64,000 bases of DNA from Physcia stellaris. Taxonomy: Eukaryota > Ascomycota > Lecanoromycetes > Caliciales > Physciaceae. A program made the translations under genes and the position numbers. The notes beneath the pieces were generated by a model. The model was not told the DNA's origin and did not search any database. It saw only the letters and a list, made by a program, of their open reading frames with translations. Shown here in pieces: positions 32,555 to 43,090 of the stretch. Position 1 is the stretch's first letter, and each line of letters begins with the position of its first letter. The stretch spans positions 441,546 through 505,545 of the forward strand of contig JABSSW010000020.1 in the NCBI GenBank assembly GCA_018902385.1. The letters are read 5' to 3'.

Positions 32555-34937
32555 GCTGGATGGTCTGCTTGGTATGTTTTGAGTTTGATACTTGAAGCCG
32601 ATATGGAAACCTGATTTTGGATATGGTGTATGAACCTGTTCGCAGTCCGGGGGCCAAGCTGGCTTCATATACTCGAGAGTTGCTCAACTAGCCAGAACGC
32701 CGACGATGGTGGCTGACATAGTACATTCCTCCGACGGTCCATATGGCTGTTTCTGGACCTGCACGTGGTCACGAGTACGTCAGCCATCAGGCCATAACTC
32801 CTTCATCCCAATACAGAAATCCTGACTTCGCCTATTCAAGACGAAGTAACATCAGTTGCTTAGCGAATGGTACCACCCGACGACTTGACCTATGGGCGTT
32901 GGTACCGAACAGCACGTTTACGTAAAAAAAAGTGAGTTAGACAAGCGGGTATGCAAGACTAGGTATATGTCCCGGGTCTGGGGTAGCGTATGGGGCCATT
33001 TTGTATTCTAGGTTTTGGCGCTATGGCTGTTAGCGGAGGTTTATCCCGATGTGTTCCTTTGTGCAGAAAGCTTGGTACTTGGAGCTGACTGTCTTGAGGG
33101 GTATTAGGTGAGCGTCTTAATGGGGCTCAGCAGAGTAGCACAATACTGACTACATATTACTATTGGGTCTTCTCAAGCGAATCTGGGAACAACCAACCGT
33201 AAGAGACCCCGCGACGCCTGAAAATCGTCGAGCTCCAGCCGCACCGTCCTCTGTCCACCCACAGCTCACCCCGACATCTACAATTCAGTTTTCTCCTTGC
33301 GATCATCCGATCCGTTACAATGACCCTACCGGAGCTCAGCATCCACGTGCGGCTCAGACGCAGCAGCCGTCTGATACCAAAGACCAACTCTGGCGACCTA
33401 TCGGCTTGAATTAAAAGCAAGCAAGATCGGACCTGCCAACCACAGCAGACTGTGGCGGTCGAAGTAATCTCCCGGATAACTAAATGCTGATGTTGCGCTC
33501 GGAAGAGTGGACGCGACGGATCTCGAGGCAAGAGCGTCTGTTATACGTCTTATGCAGAGACATATTGAACACGGAGGCATATCAGTCGTAGCAAACACCC
33601 AAGAAAACCAGAGAACGCTGCAGGTATCACGGAGGTTGCGTGAGAAGGGTATCGAAGGGCTGTGTTCTGTAACGCAGTAGGCTTCGAGCATCGCAAAAGC
33701 CTCAATTGCTTATCAAAGACGACTTGGAAGGATGGTGCACGACATTTGAAAGACCAGGATAAGCATTCCAGCTTTTTGCATGTGCTGTACCATGCGGTTA
33801 AATAGGTATGATTCTGGTTCATCCCATCTCGTTTTGTCTTCCTCTTCTGGGCGAACAGCGACAAGCCTTGGTGTCCTCACGACAATCGCAACGCTGCAGT
33901 GGCTTGGAATTTTCCCTCACAAAAGCCTTGCGCCCTCTTCTTTTCTCGCATACGATACCATCTTTACAGTTTCATGTCAATAATGTGGAATTTGGCATTT
34001 TTCAAGGGGGATTGAACTCCACTATCCAGTCCAGTGCCAGGGACGACAGCAAGATGCAGAGCCTTGGACTGGAGTACACATTGCCACCAGTCCTGCAGCT
34101 AAGCACCTAAACGTCTACCAGCCTTGCTCAAAGATCCAGCATGTGATCACTCAATCGGCACCCTGAACTTCCACGGACTTCCTGGCCACATCAGAGACCG
34201 CATGATACCATTGTATGACATAGCCGACTGACACCGCTAAGGTCATACAGGGCTAAATCCTTTCAGGCTAAAGAATGCGATGACTCAAATGCGGTCTCCT
34301 TCACTACAGGGCGGCTGAGCAACCGACGATACACAGTCTCACAGCAGACGCTTGTGCATCGAATAGAAGAACATGATGAAAACACCCGAAGCCCTGATTG
34401 GCAGCAAGGTAAGACTCTATTCTGTATGTGGACTCACATCCCTGTGATTGTCAAGCACTGACTTACTCGCTCGGAATAATACCCTTGAGAGACCAGGCCC
34501 TTGACTACTTCATAGGTTGATGATTAGACATGGATATGATAGGTATAGGCCAATGTGAACGATCAAGCCAACAGCCCTGCAAGTGGCCTTTCAGCTATCT
34601 AGGTATTGGCAGATGGTCCACACCCTCGGCTCCAGCCCACTTTGCCGAGGCTCATCCGTGCCCGTACTTTTCGATTTTGCTATGCCTCTTGCTAAGAACG
34701 ACGTCCTGAAGTCAGAACAGAGCGATAAAATCATAAGAGGGTTTGGAAAGGCTTTTGAGCTGGACGCCTCCCATTTCCTGTGGTAATAAACCAAAAACAG
34801 ACATAAATGTGTTGAACACAAAAACGCTACCAACGACGAATTAACATAGGCGTGTTGAACACCATACACATAACTAGCGATAAGGAAGACCTGCGTAAAG
34901 ACACCTCGTCATCAAGGATATTGCAAGATGAGCATCC
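32555..34937. other. Long gene-free stretch
   Basis: About 2.4 kb with no supported gene. A plus-strand open stretch at 33163-33414 (no ATG; LGLLKRIWEQPTVRDPA...) is proline-rich and may be a remnant or an unresolved exon. Nothing else stands out. Confidence 0.4.
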
Positions 34938-35693
34938 TTACTGCTCCTCAGACTGCGCAAGCTCCTCCAGCCTGAGATCCCAAATCTTAAGGTAGTATCC
35001 GTAGAATTCATCCTCTCTGAAGCCAGCAGTAAATGGCACTTTGGGACGGCCTCCGCTGCCTCTTTCCCTCTCCTTGAACGCCTCTGCCAGCGTTAACCAC
35101 CGTTGGAAGGAGCCTTCACTGCCATAGACCTTGCCGCTCCGAGCCAGCAATACCCCACTCCACATCAAAAGGTCTTCCTGCCGTTTACGTTCAGATTTTG
35201 TCATCGTTCTGTAGTCTCTCGGAAAAGACTCCTCGAACTCAGTCATCCAAGCTTCAATGTTTGCCTTTTGGGTCGCAGTCACAGTGGGATCGGGGCCATA
35301 ATATGGGACGAGGCCTCGACGGAATCCATTGTTCAGCGCCGCTATAGTAATCTCACCAACGTTCTCGGGATCATCCCAGTTGCCGGTGTTTATCCCGAAC
35401 TTCTTTCTCCATTGGTCATAGTCTTCTTCAGAGATCTTGGCAAGGTACTGGAAGCGTTTTTCCATTAGCGAGAGCCATGGAGCAAAGGGTTCTATTTCTT
35501 AACAAGAATACATCCAACATACGATCAGCTCATTTTCTTCGCATCCGATCTTAAAATGGGGATATCCATTCTCTAAATCCGCCAATTGCTCTGGATCCAA
35601 TGCATACTTTGAATCGGGACTAGAGTACACATTTCCCTCGCTTTCGGACGACTTTCCGCGGCCGCTAGGAGCGTTGTCGTTATTCTCAGACAT
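34938..35693 (-). CDS. Conserved-looking protein of unknown function
   Basis: Two exons: 35523-35693 and 34938-35447. The intron has donor GTATGT, a GCTAAT branch site and acceptor TTCCAG. The product is 226 residues. The N-terminus is Ser/Asn/Glu-rich and probably disordered (MSENNDNAPSGRGKSSESEG). It is followed by DPEQLADLENGYPHFKIGCEENELI and a charged, Trp- and Tyr-rich domain: DYDQWRKKFGINTGNWDDPE, VGEITIAALNNGF, DYRTMTKSERKRQEDLLMW, ending FYGYYLKIWDLRLEELAQ. No signal peptide or membrane segment is present. I do not recognise the family. Well-formed splice sites and codon-like composition support a real gene. Confidence 0.65.
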
Positions 35694-36546
35694 CGTGATG
35701 GACTTCCTGAATTATCTCAAGGTCTTAGGAAAGAAATGATGCCACGCACACTTCTTGAAACGACAGATTCACAATAAGAGGACGGGATTGACATGGGAAA
35801 GAAAGCAGTTGCATAGACTGTATATATATTGGGAGCTTTGCGTCGTGAAACCGTGGCCATGGTGTCTCTGGTGCTGGCTGTCTGCAGGGTACAATGCCCA
35901 TGGATCAGATCTCATGACGCCTCAAAGTGCCTCAGTCCTAGTCAGGATGCTGTGGGCACCATCTGCGAAACATGTGACTGCCGACTGTTGACTGTCTGTA
36001 GTAGAGAGTGCCTACCGCTCAAAGTAAATGGGGCTGCAAAAAGCTCCAATCGAGATCCCGACGCCGATAGTCATCATCTCTGTACCACTTGGCTACAGGA
36101 GTACAGGATTTTGGTCTCAGTCACACTGTACTGCCGACTCTTTGTACGGTGGAGGGCGGAAATCCCTTATGACCAAGGGACCTCATACACAGTACGAACT
36201 TTATGAATCAAGTTGGTCGCAGAAAGCTGATAGGCCAAGACTTTGTCATTGGGCTATATAAGAATGACACATGCATTACCAGAGGTATCCATGCTTGAAC
36301 ATGTGAATACGACATCTCGGTTTCACCAGGCGATTTGGCTTGTTCCACCATAAGTATCTGGATTTAGCTAGGTCAAAGAACGGCGATTACATATTCCTCA
36401 CAGCTAAGTTACATAAGTAACACGACGTTAAATTTCCAATCAACAGAACTGTCATAGATTTCGAAGATATTTGAGGAAAGGATAGAATTCTTATCATATA
36501 ATCTCAATTTCTTCAATATATAGCCTCTTTATTACTCTTGAATTTC
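35694..36546. other. No gene recognised
   Basis: The short plus-strand ORFs around 35755-36261 have no recognisable features. The right part is AT-rich. Confidence 0.4.
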
Positions 36547-37221
36547 TCATCTACTCCAACAAAACCAACTAAAAACAACCGGCCAATCCTTCACAACCTC
36601 CAAATCCACCTGCGCCCGCACCTGCACCGCATCAACTTTGACACCCAACTCACTCTGGTGCTCCCCTATCTCAGCGAACCTCTGCCCCGCCACCAAACTC
36701 TTATGCTTATTGGCAACATCTCCCTGCGGCGGACGGTGGTACACCACGGGGTCCAGATACGCGACAACGCTGAAATTATCCCGTAGCATCGGCTTCAGCT
36801 TCAGGAGCGCTTGTTGAGTCGACGATAACTTAGTCTTCGTGGAAGGAGAAGGAGAAAAGTATCCAAATGTCCGCGTGATGCTGGCTTCGTTGCACTCGTT
36901 GCAACATTTTGCGGTTAGGAGGATGAGTTTGAAGCTGTGGAAGGAGTGGTGGTGCCTGCAGAGGGAGCAGATGTATCTGATGTGTTTTGCGATGCGCGCG
37001 TCGATGTCTTGTAAGGAGGGGTGGGGAGAGTCTAGGGTTTCGTGGTGGACGAAGGAGTAGTCGAGGCTGAGGTGTTGGGTTGGTCGAGGGATGGTTTTGC
37101 GGGAGGGTTCTGAGGGGTCAGGGGAGGTGGAGGGTTGAAGACGGACGGAGTAGTGGTATCTGCTCTCTTTTGGAGTATCTTTTTTGGGGGCTTTGTGGGA
37201 AGAGCGAGATGAGTCCGACAT
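36547..37221 (-). CDS. Hypothetical protein with a Cys/His-rich segment
   Basis: Open frame of 224 residues from the Met at 37221; the frame continues upstream without a stop, but that part looks non-coding. The N-terminus is basic and Ser/Pro-rich (SSRSSHKAPKKDTPKES). The middle has YICSLCRHHHSFHSFKLILLTAKCCNECNEASI, a possible metal-binding pattern (CxxC ... CCxxC). The C-terminal half ends VFSWFCWSR. No known domain is recognised. The lack of introns and the low-complexity flanks leave some doubt that it is a gene. Confidence 0.45.
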   Translation of the reverse strand: MSDSSRSSHKAPKKDTPKESRYHYSVRLQPSTSPDPSEPSRKTIPRPTQHLSLDYSFVHHETLDSPHPSLQDIDARIAKHIRYICSLCRHHHSFHSFKLILLTAKCCNECNEASITRTFGYFSPSPSTKTKLSSTQQALLKLKPMLRDNFSVVAYLDPVVYHRPPQGDVANKHKSLVAGQRFAEIGEHQSELGVKVDAVQVRAQVDLEVVKDWPVVFSWFCWSR

Positions 37222-37977
37222 TTGGCCAAGTGGGTCTTGGGCTATGGGATACGTTAGTGATGTGAGTACGTATTTGTCAGCTTCTGAGGCTCCGAATGAG
37301 AATGATGATGGCCAATGTAGTAAATTAGCTGAGTAGATGCGAGAGTTTCCTAGGCTGCTGTCCTTCAGAGCCGGTGCTGTAAGATCCTTATCCTTCCTTT
37401 CAACAAAGCCATTATGTACTATTCTCATTGTTCAAACTTCACTCATTCGCGGGCGAAACAAAGAGCCGACGTAGATGTTGCGTTTTCGGGACAAAGAGAG
37501 GATTATTCTATTGTCAAGGATACGCCAATTTTGAAGTAGTAGCTAGCAGTGTTCCATGGGAAAAGGACTACGTTGTATTGGATGGGCCAGTACAGTATTA
37601 GCTTTCAGGAGAGAAGTCATCGAAAACGGAGAAGTCATTGGTAAAAGAGTCGTCATTAAAGAGAGAAGAGTCATCCGAGGTAAAATTCATCGCAGTATAG
37701 AGATTCGATGGGCAAAGACTATACTGGCTATACTGCTTGCTGGTTGATGGAGGAAAACTGTCCGTTATCATTAGGAAAGGAGTAGGTCAAGTAATAAAAA
37801 ATCTGTGAATATCTTCATGAAATAAACCTTTGCCGAGGGACTACTGCTGATCGAGCTGGAAAAGACTTCAATCATTATGCTGCCTAATTCTATGTCGGGT
37901 AACCATGTTTCTTCTGATGTTGCATACTAAAAGCCGTTGTTCGTGTTTTCACTCCCTGGTTGTACCAATCTGGAAAC
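37222..37977. other. No gene recognised
   Basis: About 750 bp between the hypothetical protein and small-protein gene A. A plus-strand Arg/Glu/Val-rich ORF near 37556-37747 derives from GTCAT-type simple repeats. Confidence 0.4.
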
Positions 37978-38645
37978 TCAGACCACAACGGTTTTGCTCT
38001 TCTGCTTAAAGCTCTCGATCAATCCGTCCCTAATCTTCTGGTCGTCCTCGGGATCGTCGCAGTGAATGGAGGCGACGACATTACTGCTAATTCCTAGAGT
38101 CATTTTCGAGTCAGCATTGCTATTCTCGGGTAATCTTGAGCTAGCAGACAAATGAGGTGTTTTGCAGCTTTGGAGAAAGCGCAGCAAAGGGGTAATATGC
38201 CGGAAGGACTTACCCTGCCTGCTGGCTATGGACGACCCTCCCTTAATTGGCTGAACATAAATGCGGTGGGGTTTTGTGGACGGGTCATTGTTGAGCTGTA
38301 CGTGCAGTGATTAGTAAAATTTTCCCATGGTGTGGTGCGATCCAGCCTCCCATGCCTCGCTATCAATACAACAACATGAAAACACGCGTACCCGTGTTTG
38401 ACGCAAAACGTATGAAAGTAACATTAAAACAACATCATCTTTTGATTCTGTTCCCGAGTCGGGGGATCGTAGATCTACTTTGTAGAAAATTGGGAAGCGG
38501 AAGAAGAACTTACACCTTGGTGATCCAAGCGAAACCCCCGCTTGTAGTCAACTGCAATTTCCGACTTTTCCCCATCGACGAATCCTGAGAGCTTTTCTTT
38601 TTTGATGGAGTTGACGAACTGCTCGAACTTCTTCTTGTCGTTCAT
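37978..38645 (-). CDS. Small protein A of the duplicated small-protein/APH module
   Basis: Three exons: 38514-38645, 38214-38295 and 37978-38093, with GTAAGT donors; 109 residues. The order is KKKFEQFVNSIKKEKL, IAVDYKRGFRLDHQG (end of exon 1), then STKPHRIYVQPIKGG and a Lys-rich C-terminus. Gene B (42137-42595) is a clear paralogue: both keep a FL/VxSIKxE start, the (F/M)RLDHQG box, (Y/W)(V/I)QP and a final Lys-GL-like helix. Both have the first intron in phase 0 directly after RLDHQG. A has a second intron that B lacks. No signal peptide, membrane segment or known domain is seen. It lies head-to-head with the APH-type kinase at 39248. Function is unknown. Confidence 0.72.
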
Positions 38646-39247
38646 GATTGCGCTGAAGGTTCCTGTAGTATCTCAAGCAAAGCCCCGAAGTAGGGTAATA
38701 GCGGGGGATACACGGTTGGATAGATAGATGTAAGAATGTTGTGGCAGAAGAAGGTTTCTGATGAGTGCAAGGAGGCTTGATGGATTGTGAAAGGCATTTT
38801 GGGGAATATATATATTATACAGGCCCTTTTTCGAGAATTTATGACTCTTTCTAGAGGCAACAGAGATCTCTGTCATATCTCTGATGCCACCAACAGCAAG
38901 ATGACAACGGATCTGATCCAATCGAGTATGGCGAGCTCTGGGGTGTCAGAACTCATGAACCAGTATGGTTCACTCCTCATAACGTTGACATGAGGCCCAT
39001 ATGCATCATATAAGCCGACAAAGAGATTGATTGCTCTCTTCAGTGACAACAAAGCTTGTGACATAACCGCGATTGCGCTTAAAGTCTTGGCACAGATTTG
39101 CTTTCTTTATTTCTTCCCTCCTTTTGCATCCTTCCACGTTCAGCACAGTATCAAATCCGCCACCGTCTATCAAACTAAGTCCTCCAAGTCAGCATCAACA
39201 AAAAAACTATTCGACTAGCTACATACTTTGGCCAATACCTTCCCCCT
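38646..39247. promoter_or_regulatory. Shared 5' region, module A
   Basis: 602 bp between divergent starts of small protein A and APH A. Module B has the same layout with 495 bp. No other gene is seen. Confidence 0.45.
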
Positions 39248-40873
39248 ATGACCTTCAAACCAGATCGACCATACCCTTTGAGATGGAGTGGAGGCTACTA
39301 TGAGGGTCCCGTCTGGCCGCCAGAGCGAGAGATAAACATTGGTGTAGTCCGATCACTAGCGAAGAAGCATCTCTCGGGAATTGCTACTGCGCCACTCGAT
39401 GAGTTAACGGTCGAAGTCAGTTTTTTTGCCGAGGGAGCCTTTAACAAACTGTACCAAATATCTGCGCCTGAACTCCCATCAAGCTATCTGCTACGGGTGA
39501 CGATACCAGTAGAGCCTTTTTTCAAAACAGAGAGCGAGGTCGCGACTATCGCCTTTCTACGCTCTAAAACTTCGATACCGGTGCCGAACATCATTGCATG
39601 GCAGTCTAATATCGATCTCGAGGACGACCTAGGTTACGAATGGATGCTCATGGAGAAGATAGATGGCGTAGCGCTGTATGATGTATGGCGTAAAGTACCT
39701 TGGGACCGGAAGCTGGCGCTAGTGGACGACATCGCTGAACTCATCACCGAGTTGCAGAATCATGTTTTTAACGAGATTGGTGCCCTGTACTTCAAATCGA
39801 AATCTAGCGGTACAGCAGGTAACACAGTCGAGCCACCAGTGTTGGATGCAGATACCATACCCGAGGTTTACGAAAATGAAATGACAGGCGAATCGGATCT
39901 CTCAAAGACATTGCGCCCACATATGGACGGAGCCCCTCGCAGTATCGACACCAATCATAAGAGTTTTGAAGTGGGCAGATTCTTCCATGAAAGTTTCTTC
40001 AAAGCTAGCAGATACTATCTTCCTGGAAACAGGGGTCCTTACAAAAGTCCTCTACAATGGCTTACTGCGCTGGTTCAATTCCAGCTCGAATGGATTAACC
40101 GTGGACCTGTTGAAGGTGACAATGACTACGATAGCGATTTCGAGGAGGATGCTATAAAGATAAAGCCTCTGTGTCAAAAGTATCTGGAGATCCTTCCTTC
40201 TGTCTTTAAGGATGATGATAATGGCCCTTATGTTCTGCATCACCACGATCTCAACCTAGCCAACATCATTGTTGACCCTGAAACCTTCGACATTCGTGGT
40301 ATCGTAGATTGGGAGATGGTCAACGTTGTTCCGATGTGGAAAGCAACTTCGCATCCCGAGTTTCTCATGTTCATAGTGCCATTTCCAGAGGAGACCAGCG
40401 CGCCACCAACTCCTTCCTACGAAGATGAAGAGGATTCTGCAGTATACAAGAGGGATCGCTGGGACTATCAGCTACTGAGAGATCGTTGGGACGCAACCAT
40501 GAAGCGGCTAAATGGGGACATGGAAAAGCTTCCTGACCCTAGGAAAGCTGAAATCAAGAACGAGTGCTTGCGAACAATCGTGAATCTCACCAGTTTCATC
40601 ACACGGGCTGAGATCTGGCTCGAGGAATTCAAGAGGGAATCGTCTTCTGATGCAGAAAACCGGGACAAGGAATCGCCTGTGGACAAAGTGGAGAAACATG
40701 GAAGCGAGAGAGGGTCTTCCGCTACCAAGCAGTTCGCACAAACCAAGATCGAAAACACCGCTGGTGCCGAAATCCACTTCGAATCCGAGGCAGAGGGTGT
40801 TTCCAAAGGCGCAAATACTGACAGGGGTGCTCTTAAGGAAGAGCACGAGATAGCTCGGCGAAACAGCATTTAG
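39248..40873 (+). CDS. APH-family kinase-like protein A
   Basis: Single exon, 541 residues. The fold of the aminoglycoside phosphotransferase/choline-kinase-like family (PF01636) is visible: FAEGAFNKLYQI near 58-69, YLLRVTIPVEPFFKTESEVATIAFLR with the likely ATP-binding Lys/Arg region, and WMLMEKIDGVAL as the hinge. VLHHHDLNLANIIVDP at ~330-345 is the Brenner motif HxDxxxxN, and GIVDWE near 351 replaces DFG. A long insert (about 190-285) and an acidic DNDYDSDFEED lie between the lobes. The last ~90 residues are charged and disordered-looking. In fungi such proteins are numerous and mostly uncharacterised. The paralogue at 43091 shares PVWPxE, AFNKLY, PFFKTESEVAT, YLPGxRGPYK and YDSDFEE. Catalytic residues look complete. 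Confidence 0.85.
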   Translation: MTFKPDRPYPLRWSGGYYEGPVWPPEREINIGVVRSLAKKHLSGIATAPLDELTVEVSFFAEGAFNKLYQISAPELPSSYLLRVTIPVEPFFKTESEVATIAFLRSKTSIPVPNIIAWQSNIDLEDDLGYEWMLMEKIDGVALYDVWRKVPWDRKLALVDDIAELITELQNHVFNEIGALYFKSKSSGTAGNTVEPPVLDADTIPEVYENEMTGESDLSKTLRPHMDGAPRSIDTNHKSFEVGRFFHESFFKASRYYLPGNRGPYKSPLQWLTALVQFQLEWINRGPVEGDNDYDSDFEEDAIKIKPLCQKYLEILPSVFKDDDNGPYVLHHHDLNLANIIVDPETFDIRGIVDWEMVNVVPMWKATSHPEFLMFIVPFPEETSAPPTPSYEDEEDSAVYKRDRWDYQLLRDRWDATMKRLNGDMEKLPDPRKAEIKNECLRTIVNLTSFITRAEIWLEEFKRESSSDAENRDKESPVDKVEKHGSERGSSATKQFAQTKIENTAGAEIHFESEAEGVSKGANTDRGALKEEHEIARRNSI

Positions 40874-41754
40874 TATAGAACAGTGTATGAATGATCTTAT
40901 GTTTCGAAGTCGTGCATAGAGGCACACTTTACGAAAGCTCTGCATCGAGCAAGCAATCAATTACTTATCTGTCGATTACCTTTGGGCGAAAAAGAAGAAA
41001 GAGCATTCAAATCTTCACGGAAGCACGCGAGAAGTATAATCGGTCACGCAATCCTGTTTTCAGGCGATCATGCAGTCATTTTGCTAGAAGATTAGAAGAT
41101 GAGAAGATGAGACTATCAGGCCGTTATTGAGGCCATGTGGCGACTGTAAAGCGTTAATGATTTGGTAGAATTCAGATTCAACGATTTCGAAAGCTCTGTA
41201 TCGAATAGATTTCTCCAGTCGATTCATTGAAAATCGATTGCCGCAATAGAACATGACCTGCATCTGTAGCGCAGAGATTATACAGAAATCCATCGTATTT
41301 CTTTTTGGATTTCTTACAGCTTACACGAACGGAGGTTTGCGAGTTTGAAAATATACAAAGCAACATGTAAAACTGAAAGTTCGGAAACAGATTTCAGAGA
41401 CTGCTATGCTTCAAAGTAAAATCTCAATAAGACAAAGAAAAGCTCTGAAGCAAAATCCAGAGAAATCGTGCTTCACGAAGACTGAGAAAAATCGATGCTT
41501 CAGAAGAATTCTCAAAACATACAAAACATCAAGAAACCAGCTACTTGATGTAATGTTGATGCTGGCGTTACGCATGCTATCCTAACCCTATATTGTACAC
41601 CTTTAAGCACGATCGTGCTCCCTGATCCCATGCTGACTAATCAGATTTCCGCTGATGAGGCGTGCCAAATGCTGTCAATCATGTCCATCTAACCCACTGT
41701 AGAGGACCCGTCACTAAAGTTGCTGATATCTGCTATTCGTGGACGCCATCTTTA
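40874..41754. other. No gene recognised
   Basis: AT-rich sequence between the two modules. Short ORFs are not supported. Confidence 0.4.
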
Positions 41755-42210
41755 TTTAGCGTGGAAAAGTTTCTTGCATTTTCTTGGCATCTTCCTCTCG
41801 GGCCCCCTCTCCCCCAAAATTGCATGATAGTAATCTGAAAAAAATTTTCAATTGATGTTTCAATTACATTTTCAGTCATATACATCGTTGAAGTCATAAA
41901 TCTTTCTGTATAGTCGTTTCTTGATGTTGTTTTATCGATTTTTCATTCAATGTCTTTCAAACAAGACAAAATCTTAACTCTAATTCACAATGATCTCGCT
42001 GAGGGAGCAGGCCCGATTTTGCGAAAAGGCATGTCTGCAACATCAAGAAAGAACTATACAGGAGTATTCAAGGCTTCAACGATTTATATGCTTGAAAAAG
42101 TGGTTGAATGTCATGTGTCAAAATCCTCTCAGATTATTACCATACAAATTTGGAAGGGGGGCCTGAGAGGAGGATGCCAAGAAAATGCAAGAAACTTTTC
42201 CACGCTAAAT
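41755..42210. repeat. Imperfect inverted repeat, ~175-bp arms
   Basis: The left arm about 41755-41930 and right arm about 42038-42210 match in reverse complement, beginning TTTAGCGTGGAAAAGTTTC then TTGCATTTTCTTGGCATC, and ending TTTCTTGATGTTG, with scattered differences and gaps. The ~107-bp centre is unique. The right arm covers the last ~25 codons and stop of small-protein gene B, which is the part of B that does not match A. The structure looks like a foldback or MITE that inserted into, or captured, the 3' end of gene B. Confidence 0.65.
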
Positions 42211-42595
42211 CCACCTTATATTCATAATTGGTCCTGCTCCGCTCGCACTGAACCAACCCCTGCTTCACGTCTGCTGGCTTGGCGCCAATGGTCACAATGA
42301 CACGCGCAATTGCTTTGTTGGTGCCTGCCTTGCTAACATTGCGCGAAGTGCCGTTTTCGAGAGGCTGGATCCAAGTACGGTGGGTACCATCCTGGTTCGT
42401 CTAAGTGGATATTAGTAGCAGTTTCAAGGTTAGGTAAACGGAAAAGTTAAGTCTCACCCCCTGGTGATCGAGTCTCATCCCCAATTTCTTGTCTTCTTTG
42501 ATGACGTAGGTTTTTTCTTGAAAATTCTCATAGTGCTCGTCCTTGATGCTGTCTAGGAAGGTGGGGACATCTTTCTTAGCTCCGCCACGACCCAT
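42137..42595 (-). CDS. Small protein B of the duplicated small-protein/APH module
   Basis: Two exons: 42458-42595 and 42137-42400 (donor GTGAGA, acceptor CACTTAG); 133 residues. MGRGGAKKDVPTFLDSIKDE is followed by DKKLGMRLDHQG at the end of exon 1, then GTHRTWIQPLENGTSRNV and AIARVIVTIGAKPADVKQGL. This aligns with protein A through its whole core. The C-terminal ~25 residues (KVDLAWKSFLHFLG...) lie inside a large inverted repeat and have no counterpart in A, so the original 3' end was probably replaced. It lies head-to-head with the APH-type kinase at 43091. Function is unknown; intron position and layout support common descent with A. Confidence 0.7.
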
Positions 42596-43090
42596 CCTGA
42601 AGGTCTTCGAGACCGAAAGTCTTGAATCCTGAAAGGTAGATATGAGTGCTGATTGTAGATATAGCGAATCCTGAGCTTGTAGATCGCTGTGGATCCAATT
42701 AAAAGTAGACAGAGAGCAGCTATTAAGAACGCCATTTTATGATGATGTTTGAATGATGAGTCCATTCCGTAAGAGGAGGAAGCAATGCGTCAAATGAGAG
42801 AGAAAGAGGCTCATCGAATAGTACTTGATGACAAAATATATCGCTCATAACGAGTCTACTGCGGAAAGAGACAAAGTGATTGTCATTGTGATGATGACTT
42901 TCGACTACGTAAGTGATGTGCCAAACAAAGGGGTAAGCTTTTAAAGGCTTGGCAGGACACAAACAGCAGCTATTTCTTACCTCTTTTCGTTCTGTTTGTC
43001 ACACATTCCATCAACGAATCCAAAATTGCATCCTTTTACAGCCTACACCAAAGCAACTTACATAAAGCGACATACTCAGCAAGCCTCAAT
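42596..43090. promoter_or_regulatory. Shared 5' region, module B
   Basis: 495 bp between the divergent starts of small protein B and APH B. No other gene is seen. Little obvious similarity to the module A intergenic region is visible by eye. Confidence 0.4.

Noticed and set aside
41950-42300. Plus-strand ORF opposite small-protein gene B
   Set aside because: It lies across the foldback and antisense to gene B and has no recognisable features.
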